A stretch of DNA of 64,000 bases from Thiohalospira halophila DSM 15071. GTDB lineage: Bacteria > Pseudomonadota > Gammaproteobacteria > Thiohalospirales > Thiohalospiraceae. Location: the NCBI RefSeq assembly GCF_900112605.1, contig NZ_FOMJ01000006.1:1-64000 (forward strand). The letters run 5' to 3'. How positions within the stretch are numbered: position 1 is the stretch's first letter; each line of letters opens with the position of its first letter. The notes beneath the pieces are model-generated. The model was not told where the DNA came from, made no database searches, and worked only from the letters and a program-made list of their open reading frames with translations. This document shows, piece after piece, positions 1-7,319 of the stretch. A program made the position numbers and the translations under genes.

Positions 1-42
1 CGAGGTTCCGGACTGGCGCTACCGCGCCATCCGGAACGACGA
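1..42 (+). repeat. REP-like dispersed palindrome, copy 1
   Basis: Begins at the window edge. The core TTCCGGACTGGCGCT is followed by a short loop and CCATCCGGAAC, then GACG. The same unit recurs near 1264, 7186 (inverted) and 11328, always outside genes. It is an imperfect hairpin (GTTCCGGA paired with TCCGGAAC) of the REP type. The left boundary may lie outside the window. Confidence 0.75.
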
Positions 43-67
43 TATCGGGAAGGTTTTTGGATCCCTG

Positions 68-115
68 TGGAGCACCCCATCCCGGCCCGGGTGGAGCACC
101 CCATCCCGGCCCGGG
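68..115 (+). repeat. Two perfect 24-bp tandem repeats
   Basis: Two identical 24-bp units stand head to tail (68-91 and 92-115), each beginning TGGAGCACCCCATCCC and ending GGCCCGGG. They lie between the REP-like element and the Rpn-type gene. Each unit contains the palindrome CCCGGCCCGGG. The function is unknown. The short array could reflect replication slippage. Confidence 0.85.
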
Positions 116-196
116 TAGAATATCGCCACGGTCACCAGACGCCGGCCACGGAGTGGCCACCGGACCGAATTCGTCCAGTCGCCCAGGGAGGGGCTC

Positions 197-1237
197 ATGG
201 ACCACGACCACGGCTACAAACACCTGTTCAGCCACCCGGAGCTGGTGGCCGACCTGCTCACCGGCTTCGTGAACGAGCCCTGGGTGGAGGAGCTCGACCT
301 CGCCAGCCTGGAACGAGTAAGCGGCCACTACGTCAGCGACGACCTCCGGGAGCGGGAGGATGACCTGGTCTGGCGCGTCCGCTGGGGCGAGGGCTGGTGC
401 TACGTCTACCTCCTCCTGGAATTCCAGTCCACGGTGGACCGCTTCATGGCGGTGCGCCTGCTCACCTACCTGGGCCTGCTCTATCAGGACCTCCTCAAGG
501 CCGGAGAGCTCGCCCCCGACGGCCGGCTGCCTCCCGTCCTGCCCCTGGTCCTCTATAATGGAGAGCGGCGCTGGACCGCCCCGGTGGAAATGGCCGAACT
601 CATCACCCCGGTACCGGGCGGACTCGAGGCCTATCGCCCCGATTTCCGCTACCTGCTGCTGGACGAGGGCGCCTTCCGGGAGGCCGAACTCCCGGAGCGC
701 AACCTGGCCGCCGCCGTCTTCCGGCTGGAGCACAGCCGCAAACCGGAAGATCTCCAAACCGTGGTCCATCGGCTGGTAGAGTGGTTGCAAACGCCCGCGC
801 AGCGGTCCCTGCGCCGGGCCTTCTGCGTCTGGCTGGGACGGGTCATCCTCCCCGGCCGCTTCGGTGACACGGAGTTCCCCCCGACCAACGACCTGCGGGA
901 GATGGAAAGCATGCTGTCCGAGCGCGTAAAGGAATGGCAGGAGCAGTGGAAACAGCAGGGGCTGCAAAAGGGCCTGGAAGAGGGCCGGGAGCAGGGCCTG
1001 GAACAAGGCCTGGAACAAGGCCTGGAGCAGGGCCTGGAGCAGGGCCTGGAGCAGGGCCGCACCCAGGGCGAGGCGGCCCTGTTGCTGCGCCAGCTGGAAC
1101 GGAAGTTCGGCAAGGAGGCCATGGAGAGCTGGCGCCCCCGAGTAGAGGGCGCCGATGCCGAGACCCTGCTGCGCTGGTCCGAGCGGATCCTAACCGCGAC
1201 GGAACCGGCCGAGATCTTCGACGACGGCCAGGACTAG
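197..1237 (+). CDS. Rpn family recombination-promoting nuclease / putative transposase, DUF4351-like C-terminus
   Basis: The 346-residue protein has the start typical of the PD-(D/E)XK Rpn/YhgA group (DHGYKHLFSHPELVADLL) and the conserved LLLEFQS motif at residues 72-78, whose Glu and Gln belong to the nuclease core. Family members are DNA endonucleases that promote RecA-independent recombination. About residues 265-288 are six EQGL units encoded by 12-bp DNA repeats (989-1060). They are followed by a DUF4351-like tail (ALLLRQLERKFG). An upstream AGGGAGGGG supports the ATG. The gene stands alone and is flanked on both sides by REP-like palindromes. Repeat length may vary between strains. Confidence 0.85.
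   Translation: MDHDHGYKHLFSHPELVADLLTGFVNEPWVEELDLASLERVSGHYVSDDLREREDDLVWRVRWGEGWCYVYLLLEFQSTVDRFMAVRLLTYLGLLYQDLLKAGELAPDGRLPPVLPLVLYNGERRWTAPVEMAELITPVPGGLEAYRPDFRYLLLDEGAFREAELPERNLAAAVFRLEHSRKPEDLQTVVHRLVEWLQTPAQRSLRRAFCVWLGRVILPGRFGDTEFPPTNDLREMESMLSERVKEWQEQWKQQGLQKGLEEGREQGLEQGLEQGLEQGLEQGLEQGRTQGEAALLLRQLERKFGKEAMESWRPRVEGADAETLLRWSERILTATEPAEIFDDGQD
989..1060 (+). repeat. Six 12-bp in-frame repeats encoding EQGL units
   Basis: Six direct copies of a 12-bp unit (GAGCAGGGCCTG, with GAACAAGGCCTG variants) lie inside the Rpn-type gene and encode a Glu-Gln-Gly-Leu linker. The two variant types are grouped, which suggests expansion by slippage. Degenerate copies precede the array. Confidence 0.9.
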
Positions 1238-1263
1238 CCCCACCTCTCTGTCGAAGGGCAGTC

Positions 1264-1316
1264 GGCGGCCTGTTCTCGAGGTTCCGGACTGGCGCTACCG
1301 CGCCATCCGGAACCTC
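1264..1316 (+). repeat. REP-like dispersed palindrome, copy 2
   Basis: It sits between the converging ends of the nuclease and thioredoxin genes. It carries a leader GGCGGCCTGTTCTCGAGG shared with the copy near 11328, followed by the palindrome core TTCCGGACTGGCGCT. Its outer arms, GAGGTTCCGGA and TCCGGAACCTC, pair well, so transcripts from either side would fold here. It may act as a 3' stabiliser or terminator. Confidence 0.8.
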
Positions 1317-1330
1317 GATGGTAGTGGGTG

Positions 1331-1669
1331 CTAGTCGTCGAAGAGCAGGCCGTAGGGTCGGGCCAGGGCCTGGCGGACGGCGTCGACGCCGAAGCTGCGG
1401 GAGAGCCGCTGGCCCTCCCGGCCCTCCAGGCAGATCACGGCGGTGGGCGCGGCGGTGACCACCCACTGACCCGCCACCTCCGGATGGGCGGCGGCGTCCA
1501 CGGCGATGAGGGCCGCGCGGGGGAATTCCTCGGCCAGCAGGGCCTCCACCTTCGGCCGCAGGGCGTGGCAGACGTGGCAATCGGGGGTGGAGAACCAGAC
1601 CACCGCGGCCGGGTACTCCGCCAGCCGGGCGTCCATCTCGTCCTGGCTATCCGCTGTCAGGCTGGTCAT
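1331..1669 (-). CDS. Thioredoxin-family protein
   Basis: A 112-residue single-domain thioredoxin fold with a CHVC redox motif at residues 31-34 (motif STPDCHVCHALRP) and the conserved cis-proline region TAAPTAVICL. It has no signal peptide, so it is probably cytoplasmic. CHVC is not the CGPC of classical TrxA, so a specialised disulfide role is more likely than general thioredoxin activity. It is the last gene of a four-gene cobalamin operon and its start overlaps btuF by 4 nt. Its link to cobalamin metabolism is positional only. Confidence 0.85.
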   Translation of the reverse strand: MTSLTADSQDEMDARLAEYPAAVVWFSTPDCHVCHALRPKVEALLAEEFPRAALIAVDAAAHPEVAGQWVVTAAPTAVICLEGREGQRLSRSFGVDAVRQALARPYGLLFDD

Positions 1670-2553
1670 TGCGCCCGCTCCCGTGCCTGGTCCAGCACCG
1701 CGCAGAGTCGCTCGGCGCCCTCCACCAGCCGCGGGCCGGTGCGCTGCAGGATATCCGGCTTGATGAAGAAGAGATTATCGTCGGCCACCGCCGGCAACTC
1801 CGGCCACCGGCGCCAGCGCTCCAGCCACTCCGGCTGCTCCTCGCCCATGCCGCCGGCGATGATGACCTCCGGCTCGGCCGCCAGCACCGCCTCCTCGCTG
1901 ATCCGCGGCGAGGCGCCCTCGGCATCCGCAAAGACGTTGACCCCGCCACAGAGCTCCATGACCTCGGTGACCGGGTGGCCGCGGCTCAGGGTCATCAGCG
2001 GCCGATCCCAGATGGCGTAGAAGACCCGCAGCGGGGCCGCCCCCTGGTGCGCCTCCCGCAGGGCGGCCACGCGCTCGGTGAAATCGTCGGCGGCCGGCTC
2101 GGCGGTCTCGCCCGTCCCGGCCAGCCGGCCCAGGGCGCGCAGCTCGGCGGGGATGTCGGCCAGGCCGCGCGGGTCGCTGACGAAGACCGGCACCCCCAGC
2201 TCCCGCAGCCGGCGCACCGGCCCGCGCGGGTTGCCCTCCGCCCAGGCGACCACCAGGTCCGGTTCGGCGGCGAGGATCGCCTCCATGTCGGGGCCGCTGT
2301 AGCCGCCGATGTCGGTGCGTTCCGCCGCCTCCGGGGGATGGTCGCTGTGGCTGGAGACGGCCACCACCCGCTCCCCGGCCCCGGCGGCGAAGAGCATCTC
2401 CGTGGCGTGGGGCGCCAGGGAGACGATGCGCTCCGCCGGCTCGGCCAGTTCCAGTTCCTCGCCCAGGCCGTCCTGCACCGTCACGGCGGCAGCGAGGCCG
2501 GGCACGAGCAGGAAGAGGGCCAGTAGCGGGGAGAGCGAGTATCGAGTCGTCAT
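1666..2553 (-). CDS. btuF: Cobalamin-binding periplasmic protein BtuF-like
   Basis: A 295-residue protein with a clear signal peptide (about residues 1-23) and the class III solute-binding fold. The first lobe carries the family signature RIVSLAPHATEMLFAAGAG. BtuF captures vitamin B12 or cobinamide in the periplasm for the BtuCD ABC transporter; btuC and btuD are not in the window. It overlaps cobD upstream and the thioredoxin gene downstream by 4 nt each, so it is translationally coupled in the cobalamin operon. A role in corrinoid salvage is inferred from the family and context. A siderophore or haem ligand is less likely here. Confidence 0.85.
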   Translation of the reverse strand: MTTRYSLSPLLALFLLVPGLAAAVTVQDGLGEELELAEPAERIVSLAPHATEMLFAAGAGERVVAVSSHSDHPPEAAERTDIGGYSGPDMEAILAAEPDLVVAWAEGNPRGPVRRLRELGVPVFVSDPRGLADIPAELRALGRLAGTGETAEPAADDFTERVAALREAHQGAAPLRVFYAIWDRPLMTLSRGHPVTEVMELCGGVNVFADAEGASPRISEEAVLAAEPEVIIAGGMGEEQPEWLERWRRWPELPAVADDNLFFIKPDILQRTGPRLVEGAERLCAVLDQARERAQ

Positions 2554-3557
2554 GGGGCGATCTCCTGTGGAGTGATCTCCTGAAGGGCCGTCGCCAGCCG
2601 CTGCCAGTCCGCCTCCCCGGCGGGGAGGCCGAAGCGCAGCGCCGGCGGGTGGTCGAAGCGGCGTACACGGATGGCGCGCCGGGCCAGGGCCTCTTCCACC
2701 GCGACGGCCCGCTCGGTCTCCACGTACTGAAAGAGCGGCGTGCCGCCGGTGGGCGGCAGGCCGGCCTGGTTCAATAATTCCGCCAGCCGCGCCGAGTCGG
2801 CGACCAGGCGCGCCCGCGCCTCGGCCTGCCAGGCGGTATCCGCCAGGGCGCCGGCCCCGGCCCAGCGCGCCGGCCCGGAGACCGACCAGGGGCCCATCTG
2901 CTCGGCCAGGGCCCGGCGCACCCCGGGCGGGGCCAGGGCGAAGCCCAGCCGGATCCCGGCCAGGCCGAAGAACTTGCCCACCGAGCGCAGGACCACCAGC
3001 CCGGGCGCGCCGACCTCCTCCGCCGCCGTTGGTCCCTCGCCGCTATCGGCGAAGGCGGCATCGATGACCAGCCAGCCGCCGCGGTCGGCCAGCTCCCCCC
3101 GCCAGGCGGCCAGACGCTCGGCGGGGAGGGTCGCCCCCGTGGGATTGTTGGGCTGGATCACCACCAGGGCATCCAGGCCGTGCAGGTCCGCCGGCCCCTC
3201 CGGGGGGACGGGGACGACCTCGCAGCCCGCGGCCGACCAGGCGGCGGCGTGCTCGACGTAGCCCGGGTGGGTGATGCCCACTCGCCAGCCCCGGGCGCCC
3301 AGGGCGGTCGGCAGGGCCTGGATGGCCGCCTGGGAGCCGGGGACCGCCAGGAGCTGGTCGGTGCCGTAGTAGTCGGTGGCGGCGGCCTCCAGGCGGCCGT
3401 CATCCTCGGGCAGCCGGTGCCAGACCGACTCCGGTGGTCGGGGGACCGGCCAGGGCACGGGATTGATGCCGGTGGAGAGATCCAGCCACTCCCCGGCCGG
3501 GATCCCCCAGCGCCGGGCGGCGGCGGCGATATCGCCCCCGTGGGCCGTCATGCCCAT
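2550..3557 (-). CDS. cobD: L-threonine-O-3-phosphate decarboxylase CobD (CobC in Pseudomonas nomenclature)
   Basis: A 335-residue fold-type I PLP enzyme. It opens with HGGDIAAAARRWG, typical of CobC/CobD, and has the NNPTG motif at 137-141, an active-site Asp near 166 and the Schiff-base Lys195 in RSVGKFFGLAGIRLG. It makes (R)-1-amino-2-propanol phosphate for the cobalamin nucleotide loop, the substrate CbiB attaches to adenosylcobyric acid. It overlaps cbiB upstream by 10 nt and btuF downstream by 4 nt. The adjacent cbiB supports this assignment over histidinol-phosphate aminotransferase. Confidence 0.9.
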   Translation of the reverse strand: MGMTAHGGDIAAAARRWGIPAGEWLDLSTGINPVPWPVPRPPESVWHRLPEDDGRLEAAATDYYGTDQLLAVPGSQAAIQALPTALGARGWRVGITHPGYVEHAAAWSAAGCEVVPVPPEGPADLHGLDALVVIQPNNPTGATLPAERLAAWRGELADRGGWLVIDAAFADSGEGPTAAEEVGAPGLVVLRSVGKFFGLAGIRLGFALAPPGVRRALAEQMGPWSVSGPARWAGAGALADTAWQAEARARLVADSARLAELLNQAGLPPTGGTPLFQYVETERAVAVEEALARRAIRVRRFDHPPALRFGLPAGEADWQRLATALQEITPQEIAP

Positions 3558-4462
3558 CCCCGCAGGAGCAACTCGACAACCAGCGCGACCCCCACCAGGC
3601 CGATGACGGCGCGGCCAAGGAGTTTCCCCGCGCGGTGGATATCATCGGCGGTGGCGGCCCGCCCCTCCCCCAGCGCCGGGCGGACCTCGGTGCGGCCGTG
3701 GTAGGGGGCGGGCCCACCCAGGCGGATCCCCAGCGCCCCGGCCCCGGCGGCCATCACCGGGCCGGCATTGGGGCTCTTCCACCGCCGCCCCTGGGTCCGC
3801 CAGCAGCGGATGGCCCGACTCGTATTGCCGGCCACGGCGTAGGCGGCGGCGGTGAGGCGGGCGGGGAGCCAGCCCAGCAGGTCATCGGCGCGGGCGGCGA
3901 CCCGCCCGAAGCGGTCGTAGCGCTCGGTGCGGTAGCCCCACATGGCGTCCAGGGTATTGATGAGCCGGAAGGCGACCAGCCCGGCGGCCCCGGCCACCAG
4001 GTACCAGAAGAGCGCGGCGATCACCGCATCATTGCCGTTCTCCAGTACCGACTCGGTGGTCGCGGCGGCGATCCCGTCCGCCTCCAGGGCGGCCGGGTCG
4101 CGGCTCACCAGCATCGCCACCGCCGAGCGGGCGCCGGCCAGGTCGCCACGGGCCAGGGGGGCGGCCACCGCACCGGCGTGGTCGGTGAGGCTGCGCCCGC
4201 CCACGGCGAGCCAGAGCAGCGCGACCTCCAGGAACCAGCCCGCCCCGGGCAGGGCGGCCAGCCAGCCCGCCGCCAGCGCCGGTGGAACCACCAGCAGGCC
4301 CGCCAGCACGGCGCCGCGGCGGATAGTGGGCGCATACCAGCGCGCCTCCACCGCCTGGACCGCCCGCCCGAAGAGCGCCAGGGGATGGCGGCGCGGCTCA
4401 CCCAGGAGGTGGTCGGCGACCAGGGCGGTGACAATGGCGGCGGTGGCCAGGGGCAGTTCCAT
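3548..4462 (-). CDS. cbiB: Adenosylcobinamide-phosphate synthase CbiB
   Basis: A 304-residue integral membrane protein with family hallmarks: an N-terminal helix with DHLLGEPRRHPLALFGR, a central NTLDAMWGYRTERYDRFGRVAARADD segment given here by its parts NTLDAMWGYR and RFGRVAARADD, and several hydrophobic helices. CbiB joins aminopropanol phosphate to adenosylcobyric acid. It is the first gene of the operon cbiB-cobD-btuF-thioredoxin. The short upstream gap shows no B12-riboswitch motifs. It is called CobD in the aerobic-pathway nomenclature. Confidence 0.92.
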   Translation of the reverse strand: MELPLATAAIVTALVADHLLGEPRRHPLALFGRAVQAVEARWYAPTIRRGAVLAGLLVVPPALAAGWLAALPGAGWFLEVALLWLAVGGRSLTDHAGAVAAPLARGDLAGARSAVAMLVSRDPAALEADGIAAATTESVLENGNDAVIAALFWYLVAGAAGLVAFRLINTLDAMWGYRTERYDRFGRVAARADDLLGWLPARLTAAAYAVAGNTSRAIRCWRTQGRRWKSPNAGPVMAAGAGALGIRLGGPAPYHGRTEVRPALGEGRAATADDIHRAGKLLGRAVIGLVGVALVVELLLRGWA

Positions 4463-4523
4463 GGGCTCCGGCGATCGGCGGGGGAGCCGGCCAGTCTAGC
4501 AGGGGCGCCGGGGTGGTGGGAGG

Positions 4524-4787
4524 TCAGCCGGCGCGGAGGGGGTAGTGGTCCGGCGAGCGCAGGATCTCGGTACTGAGATCGACATCCAGTTCCGGCCAGT
4601 GGAGCTGGCCCGGTACCGGCTCTTCGACCCGGAGAACCGCATCCACACGCGCCTCGCGGAACCAGGGGTATTCCTCGAACGGGAGGAACCACTCCGAGCC
4701 ATCCGAGGCTCGAAGCGCGACCCCGCCTGCGGTAATGGCGGTAACCTCAGCCCCCGAAATGGGCTCGCCAGGCTCGCTGGAATGCAT
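4524..4787 (-). CDS. DUF2442-type small protein
   Basis: The predicted 87-residue protein contains a DUF2442-like stretch (VTAITAGGVALRASDGSEW, then FEEYPWF and WPELDVDLSTE). The reading frame stays open upstream. Met at 4787 is preferred because the preceding 43 codons have no family similarity, although this leaves a 41-nt overlap with the DUF4160 gene. DUF2442 and DUF4160 proteins are often encoded side by side and have been suggested to resemble toxin-antitoxin pairs. Its biochemical role is unknown. The pair interrupts the cobalamin locus between cbiB and cobQ. Confidence 0.7.
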   Translation of the reverse strand: MHSSEPGEPISGAEVTAITAGGVALRASDGSEWFLPFEEYPWFREARVDAVLRVEEPVPGQLHWPELDVDLSTEILRSPDHYPLRAG

Positions 4788-4986
4788 GGTGGTGCTCCCG
4801 GACGGTGGCATCAATGACGCGAAGCTGCCGGAGATCCAGGCCACTGGCCCGGGCCAGTTCCACCTCCGGCGACAGCCAGAATTTGGCCTCTCCCCCTCCA
4901 CACTGGACGTGGACATGCATGCGCGGCTCTTCCCGGGAAAAGAAGAAGAACCGGCACCCTCCTTGCCGAAGGATGGTCGGGCTCAT
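4747..4986 (-). CDS. DUF4160 domain protein
   Basis: A 79-residue protein with the DUF4160 pattern: SPTILRQGGCRFFFFSREE, then RMHVHVQCGGGEAKFWLSP, and a C-terminal helix with HHHAFQRAWRAHF. The ATG at 4986 gives a complete domain; a longer upstream reading frame is only the antisense of cobQ. It precedes and overlaps the DUF2442 gene, so the two are probably co-expressed. Family members are small proteins of unknown activity, often in mobile or stress modules. Its position inside cobalamin genes suggests a later insertion. Confidence 0.75.
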   Translation of the reverse strand: MSPTILRQGGCRFFFFSREEPRMHVHVQCGGGEAKFWLSPEVELARASGLDLRQLRVIDATVREHHHAFQRAWRAHFGG

Positions 4987-5086
4987 CCATGAACCCCTGC
5001 TCCTGTATTTGGAAAGAGCGTAGCCGAGCCCATTCCCACCGGCAAGACGCAGCGGCATCAGGGCCGGCGTGTGCGACAATACGGCC

Positions 5087-6535
5087 ATGACGAGAACCCT
5101 CATGGTCCAGGGGACCACCTCCGACGCCGGCAAGAGCCTGCTGGTGGCCGGGCTCTGCCGGGTGCTGGCCCGGCGCGGCGTCTCCGTGGCCCCCTTCAAG
5201 CCCCAGAACATGGCGCTGAACTCGGCGGTCACCGCCGATGGCGGCGAGATCGGCCGCGCCCAGGCGCTCCAGGCCGAGGCCGCCGGGATCCCGGCGGAGG
5301 TGGACTTCAATCCCGTCCTGCTCAAGCCGGCCACCGACCGGGGAGCCCAGGTCATCGTCGGCGGGCGCTCCATCGGCACCCTGGATGCCGTGGCCTACCA
5401 CGACTACAAGGCCACCGCCCGGGAGGCGGTCCTGGCCGCCCACGCCCGGCTGGCCGCGCGCTTCGAGGTCATCGTGGTGGAGGGGGCCGGCTCCCCGGCG
5501 GAGGTGAATCTCCGGGAGCACGACATCGCCAACATGGGCTTCGCCGAGGCGGTGGACTGCCCGGTGATCCTGGTGGCCGATATCGACCGCGGCGGCGTCT
5601 TCGCCCAGCTGGTGGGGACACTGGAGCTGCTCTCCGCCAGCGAGCGCGCCCGCGTGGCCGGCTGCGTCATCAATCGCTTCCGCGGCGACCCGGCGCTGCT
5701 CCAGCCGGGGCTGGACTGGTTCACCGAGTACACCGGCAAGCCGGTGCTGGGGACCCTGCCCTTCCTCCCCGGGCTGCATCTCGATGCCGAGGACCGGCTG
5801 GACGGCTCCGCCGGCTCCGGGGAGGGGGCCGACCGGCTGCGCGTGGTCGTCCCGGCGCTACCCCGGATCAGCAACCACACCGACCTCGACCCCCTGCGCG
5901 ACCACCCGGGGGTGGAGCTCCTCTTTGCCGGCCCGGGGGAGACGCCGGGGGCGGACCTGGTCGTCCTCCCCGGCTCCAAGAACGTCCGCGCCGATCGGGC
6001 GTGGCTGCGCGAGCAGGGCTGGGACGCCGCGCTGGCGCGCCACCTCCGCTACGGCGGACGGGTGCTGGGGATCTGCGGCGGCTACCAGATGCTCGGCCAC
6101 TGGATCCACGACCCCGAGGGCTGCGAGGGGGAGCCCGGCTCCGAGGCGGGGCTGGGCTGGCTGGATCTGGAGACCACCCTGGGCCCGGAGAAGCAGCTCC
6201 ACAATGTCACCGGCCGGCTGGAGCCCGAGGGGGCAACGGTGGCCGGCTACGAGATCCACCAGGGGACCACCACCGGCTCCGATACCGCCCGCCCCGCCGC
6301 CACCCTGGACGGCCGGCCCGACGGCGCCCGCAGCGCGGACGATCGGGTTCGCGGTACCTACCTCCACGGGGTCTTCGACGAGGCGGAGGCCCGTCGCACC
6401 CTGCTGGCCTGGGCCGGCTGGAGCGGCGAGGGAGACTCCGACCACCACCGCCGCCGCGCCGACTCCCTGGAGCGGCTGGCCGATGCCGTGGAGGCCCACC
6501 TGGATCCGGCGTGGCTGGCGAGCTGGGCCGGCTGA
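5087..6535 (+). CDS. cobQ: Cobyric acid synthase CobQ
   Basis: The 482-residue cytoplasmic amidotransferase converts adenosylcobyrinic a,c-diamide to cobyric acid using four glutamine-derived amide groups. The N-terminal ATPase domain carries [11 protein letters not shown] (residues 7-17). The C-terminal class I glutaminase domain has the nucleophile Cys330 in [11 protein letters not shown] and a late His in YLHGVFDE. The ATG at 5087 places the nucleotide motif at the usual distance; a GTG six codons upstream is possible. It is divergent from the other cobalamin genes, which act just downstream in the pathway. No cobalamin riboswitch was seen in the short leader. Confidence 0.95.
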   Translation: MTRTLMVQGTTSDAGKSLLVAGLCRVLARRGVSVAPFKPQNMALNSAVTADGGEIGRAQALQAEAAGIPAEVDFNPVLLKPATDRGAQVIVGGRSIGTLDAVAYHDYKATAREAVLAAHARLAARFEVIVVEGAGSPAEVNLREHDIANMGFAEAVDCPVILVADIDRGGVFAQLVGTLELLSASERARVAGCVINRFRGDPALLQPGLDWFTEYTGKPVLGTLPFLPGLHLDAEDRLDGSAGSGEGADRLRVVVPALPRISNHTDLDPLRDHPGVELLFAGPGETPGADLVVLPGSKNVRADRAWLREQGWDAALARHLRYGGRVLGICGGYQMLGHWIHDPEGCEGEPGSEAGLGWLDLETTLGPEKQLHNVTGRLEPEGATVAGYEIHQGTTTGSDTARPAATLDGRPDGARSADDRVRGTYLHGVFDEAEARRTLLAWAGWSGEGDSDHHRRRADSLERLADAVEAHLDPAWLASWAG

Positions 6536-6555
6536 GTCCGGTTACACTCCCTTCA

Positions 6556-6583
6556 TTGTGGCTATAACGCCCTGCGTTATACT
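6556..6583 (+). promoter_or_regulatory. higBA promoter with palindromic operator
   Basis: A perfect inverted repeat TATAACG-N5-CGTTATA (6563-6581) overlaps a sigma-70-like -10 (TATACT, 6578-6583). A possible -35 (TTGTGG, 6556-6561) lies 16 bp upstream. HigA antitoxins bind such palindromes and repress their own operon, so autorepression is the likely role. The AT-rich palindrome stands out in this GC-rich DNA. Confidence 0.75.
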
Positions 6584-6611
6584 AAAGGGAGAGGCACCGC
6601 GAGGGACCGAG

Positions 6612-6893
6612 GTGATCAAGAGCTTCAGGGATCGACGAACAGCCGCCATCGCGCGCGGAACCCCCTCGCGCAAGTTGCCACGAGACATCCAGCGGACGGC
6701 GCTCAAGAAGTTGCGGCAGCTGGAAGCGGCGACCAACCTCGATGACCTGCGTATCCCGCCAGGCAACCGGCTGGAGGCGCTGCGGGGAAACCGGGAAGGG
6801 CAGCACAGCATCCGCATCAACAGCCAGTGGCGGATATGCTTTCGTTTCCATGATGGCGACGCCCATGACGTCGAGATCGTCGACTATCACTGA
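6612..6893 (+). CDS. higB: HigB-type toxin (RelE/ParE superfamily)
   Basis: A 93-residue protein with HigB/PSK-killer features: IKSFRDRRTAAIARG at the start, KLPRDIQRTALKKLRQLEAA in the middle and the C-terminal SQWRICFRFHDGDAHDVEI region given here by WRICFRF and DVEIVDYH. HigB toxins are ribosome-dependent mRNA endonucleases. The start is a GTG with GAGGG just upstream; there is no suitable ATG at the family's N-terminus. The toxin gene precedes the antitoxin, as is typical for higBA. All core residues appear intact, so the system is likely functional. Confidence 0.88.
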   Translation: MIKSFRDRRTAAIARGTPSRKLPRDIQRTALKKLRQLEAATNLDDLRIPPGNRLEALRGNREGQHSIRINSQWRICFRFHDGDAHDVEIVDYH

Positions 6894-6905
6894 GGAGGGG
6901 GCGAG

Positions 6906-7169
6906 ATGACCGAGCAGCTTCCCAACATCCATCCCGGCGAGATCCTGCTGGAGGATTTCATGGAGCCCATGGGCCTCAGCAAGAACGGCCTGGCCAAGGC
7001 CATCGGCGTCCCGGCCACCCGCATCGGGGAGCTGACCCGCGGCCGACGCCGCATCACCGGCGACACCGACCTCCGCCTCTCCCGCTACTTCGGCACCAGC
7101 GAGGGCTACTGGCTCCGGCTGCAGAACGCCTACGACCTCGAGGAGGCCCGCCGGAAGATGTCGGCCTGA
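6906..7169 (+). CDS. higA: HigA-type antitoxin, XRE-family repressor
   Basis: An 87-residue protein beginning with NIHPGEILLEDFMEPMG, the HigA/VapI signature, followed by a helix-turn-helix (SKNGLAKAIGVPATRIGEL) and the conserved GTSEGYWLRLQNAYDLE. HigA neutralises HigB and represses the operon. GAGGGGGCG precedes the ATG, and the gap to higB is only 12 nt. The likely binding site is the palindrome overlapping the promoter. A REP-like cluster follows the stop codon. Confidence 0.92.
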   Translation: MTEQLPNIHPGEILLEDFMEPMGLSKNGLAKAIGVPATRIGELTRGRRRITGDTDLRLSRYFGTSEGYWLRLQNAYDLEEARRKMSA

Positions 7170-7185
7170 CGAGAACCCCGGCCCC

Positions 7186-7235
7186 GTCGTTCCCGATGGC
7201 ACGCAGCGCCAGTCCGGAACCCCGAGAACCGGCCT
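7186..7235 (-). repeat. REP-like dispersed palindrome, copy 3 (inverted)
   Basis: This is the reverse complement of the copy near 11328: it reads GTTCC(C)GATGGCACGCAGC in the plus direction and ends CGAGAACCGGCC. With the variant copy at 7266-7301 in the opposite orientation it forms a BIME-like pair in the gap between the converging higA and dehydrogenase genes. Confidence 0.75.
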
Positions 7236-7265
7236 GCAACGCAGATTCCGGCGTCAGCGGCTACG

Positions 7266-7301
7266 CTCTCGAGGTTCCCGCCTGCGCGGGAACGACGGTT
7301 C
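7266..7301 (+). repeat. Short palindrome related to the REP family
   Basis: CTCTCGAGGTTCCCGCCTGC is followed by GCGGGAACGACGG. It keeps the flanks of the REP-like family (CTCGAGGTTCC and GGAACGACGG) but has a shorter central stem, TTCCCGC-CTGC-GCGGGAA. It may act as a terminator-like fold for the dehydrogenase and higA transcripts. Confidence 0.65.
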
Positions 7302-7319
7302 CTTTCCCGCTGTTCCTGC

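Noticed and set aside
989-1060. 12-bp direct repeats as a CRISPR array
   Set aside because: Units are contiguous without spacers and encode EQGL in frame; no cas genes are present.
4463-4523. Cobalamin riboswitch before cbiB
   Set aside because: The gap is only about 60 nt and shows no B12 box or expected hairpins.
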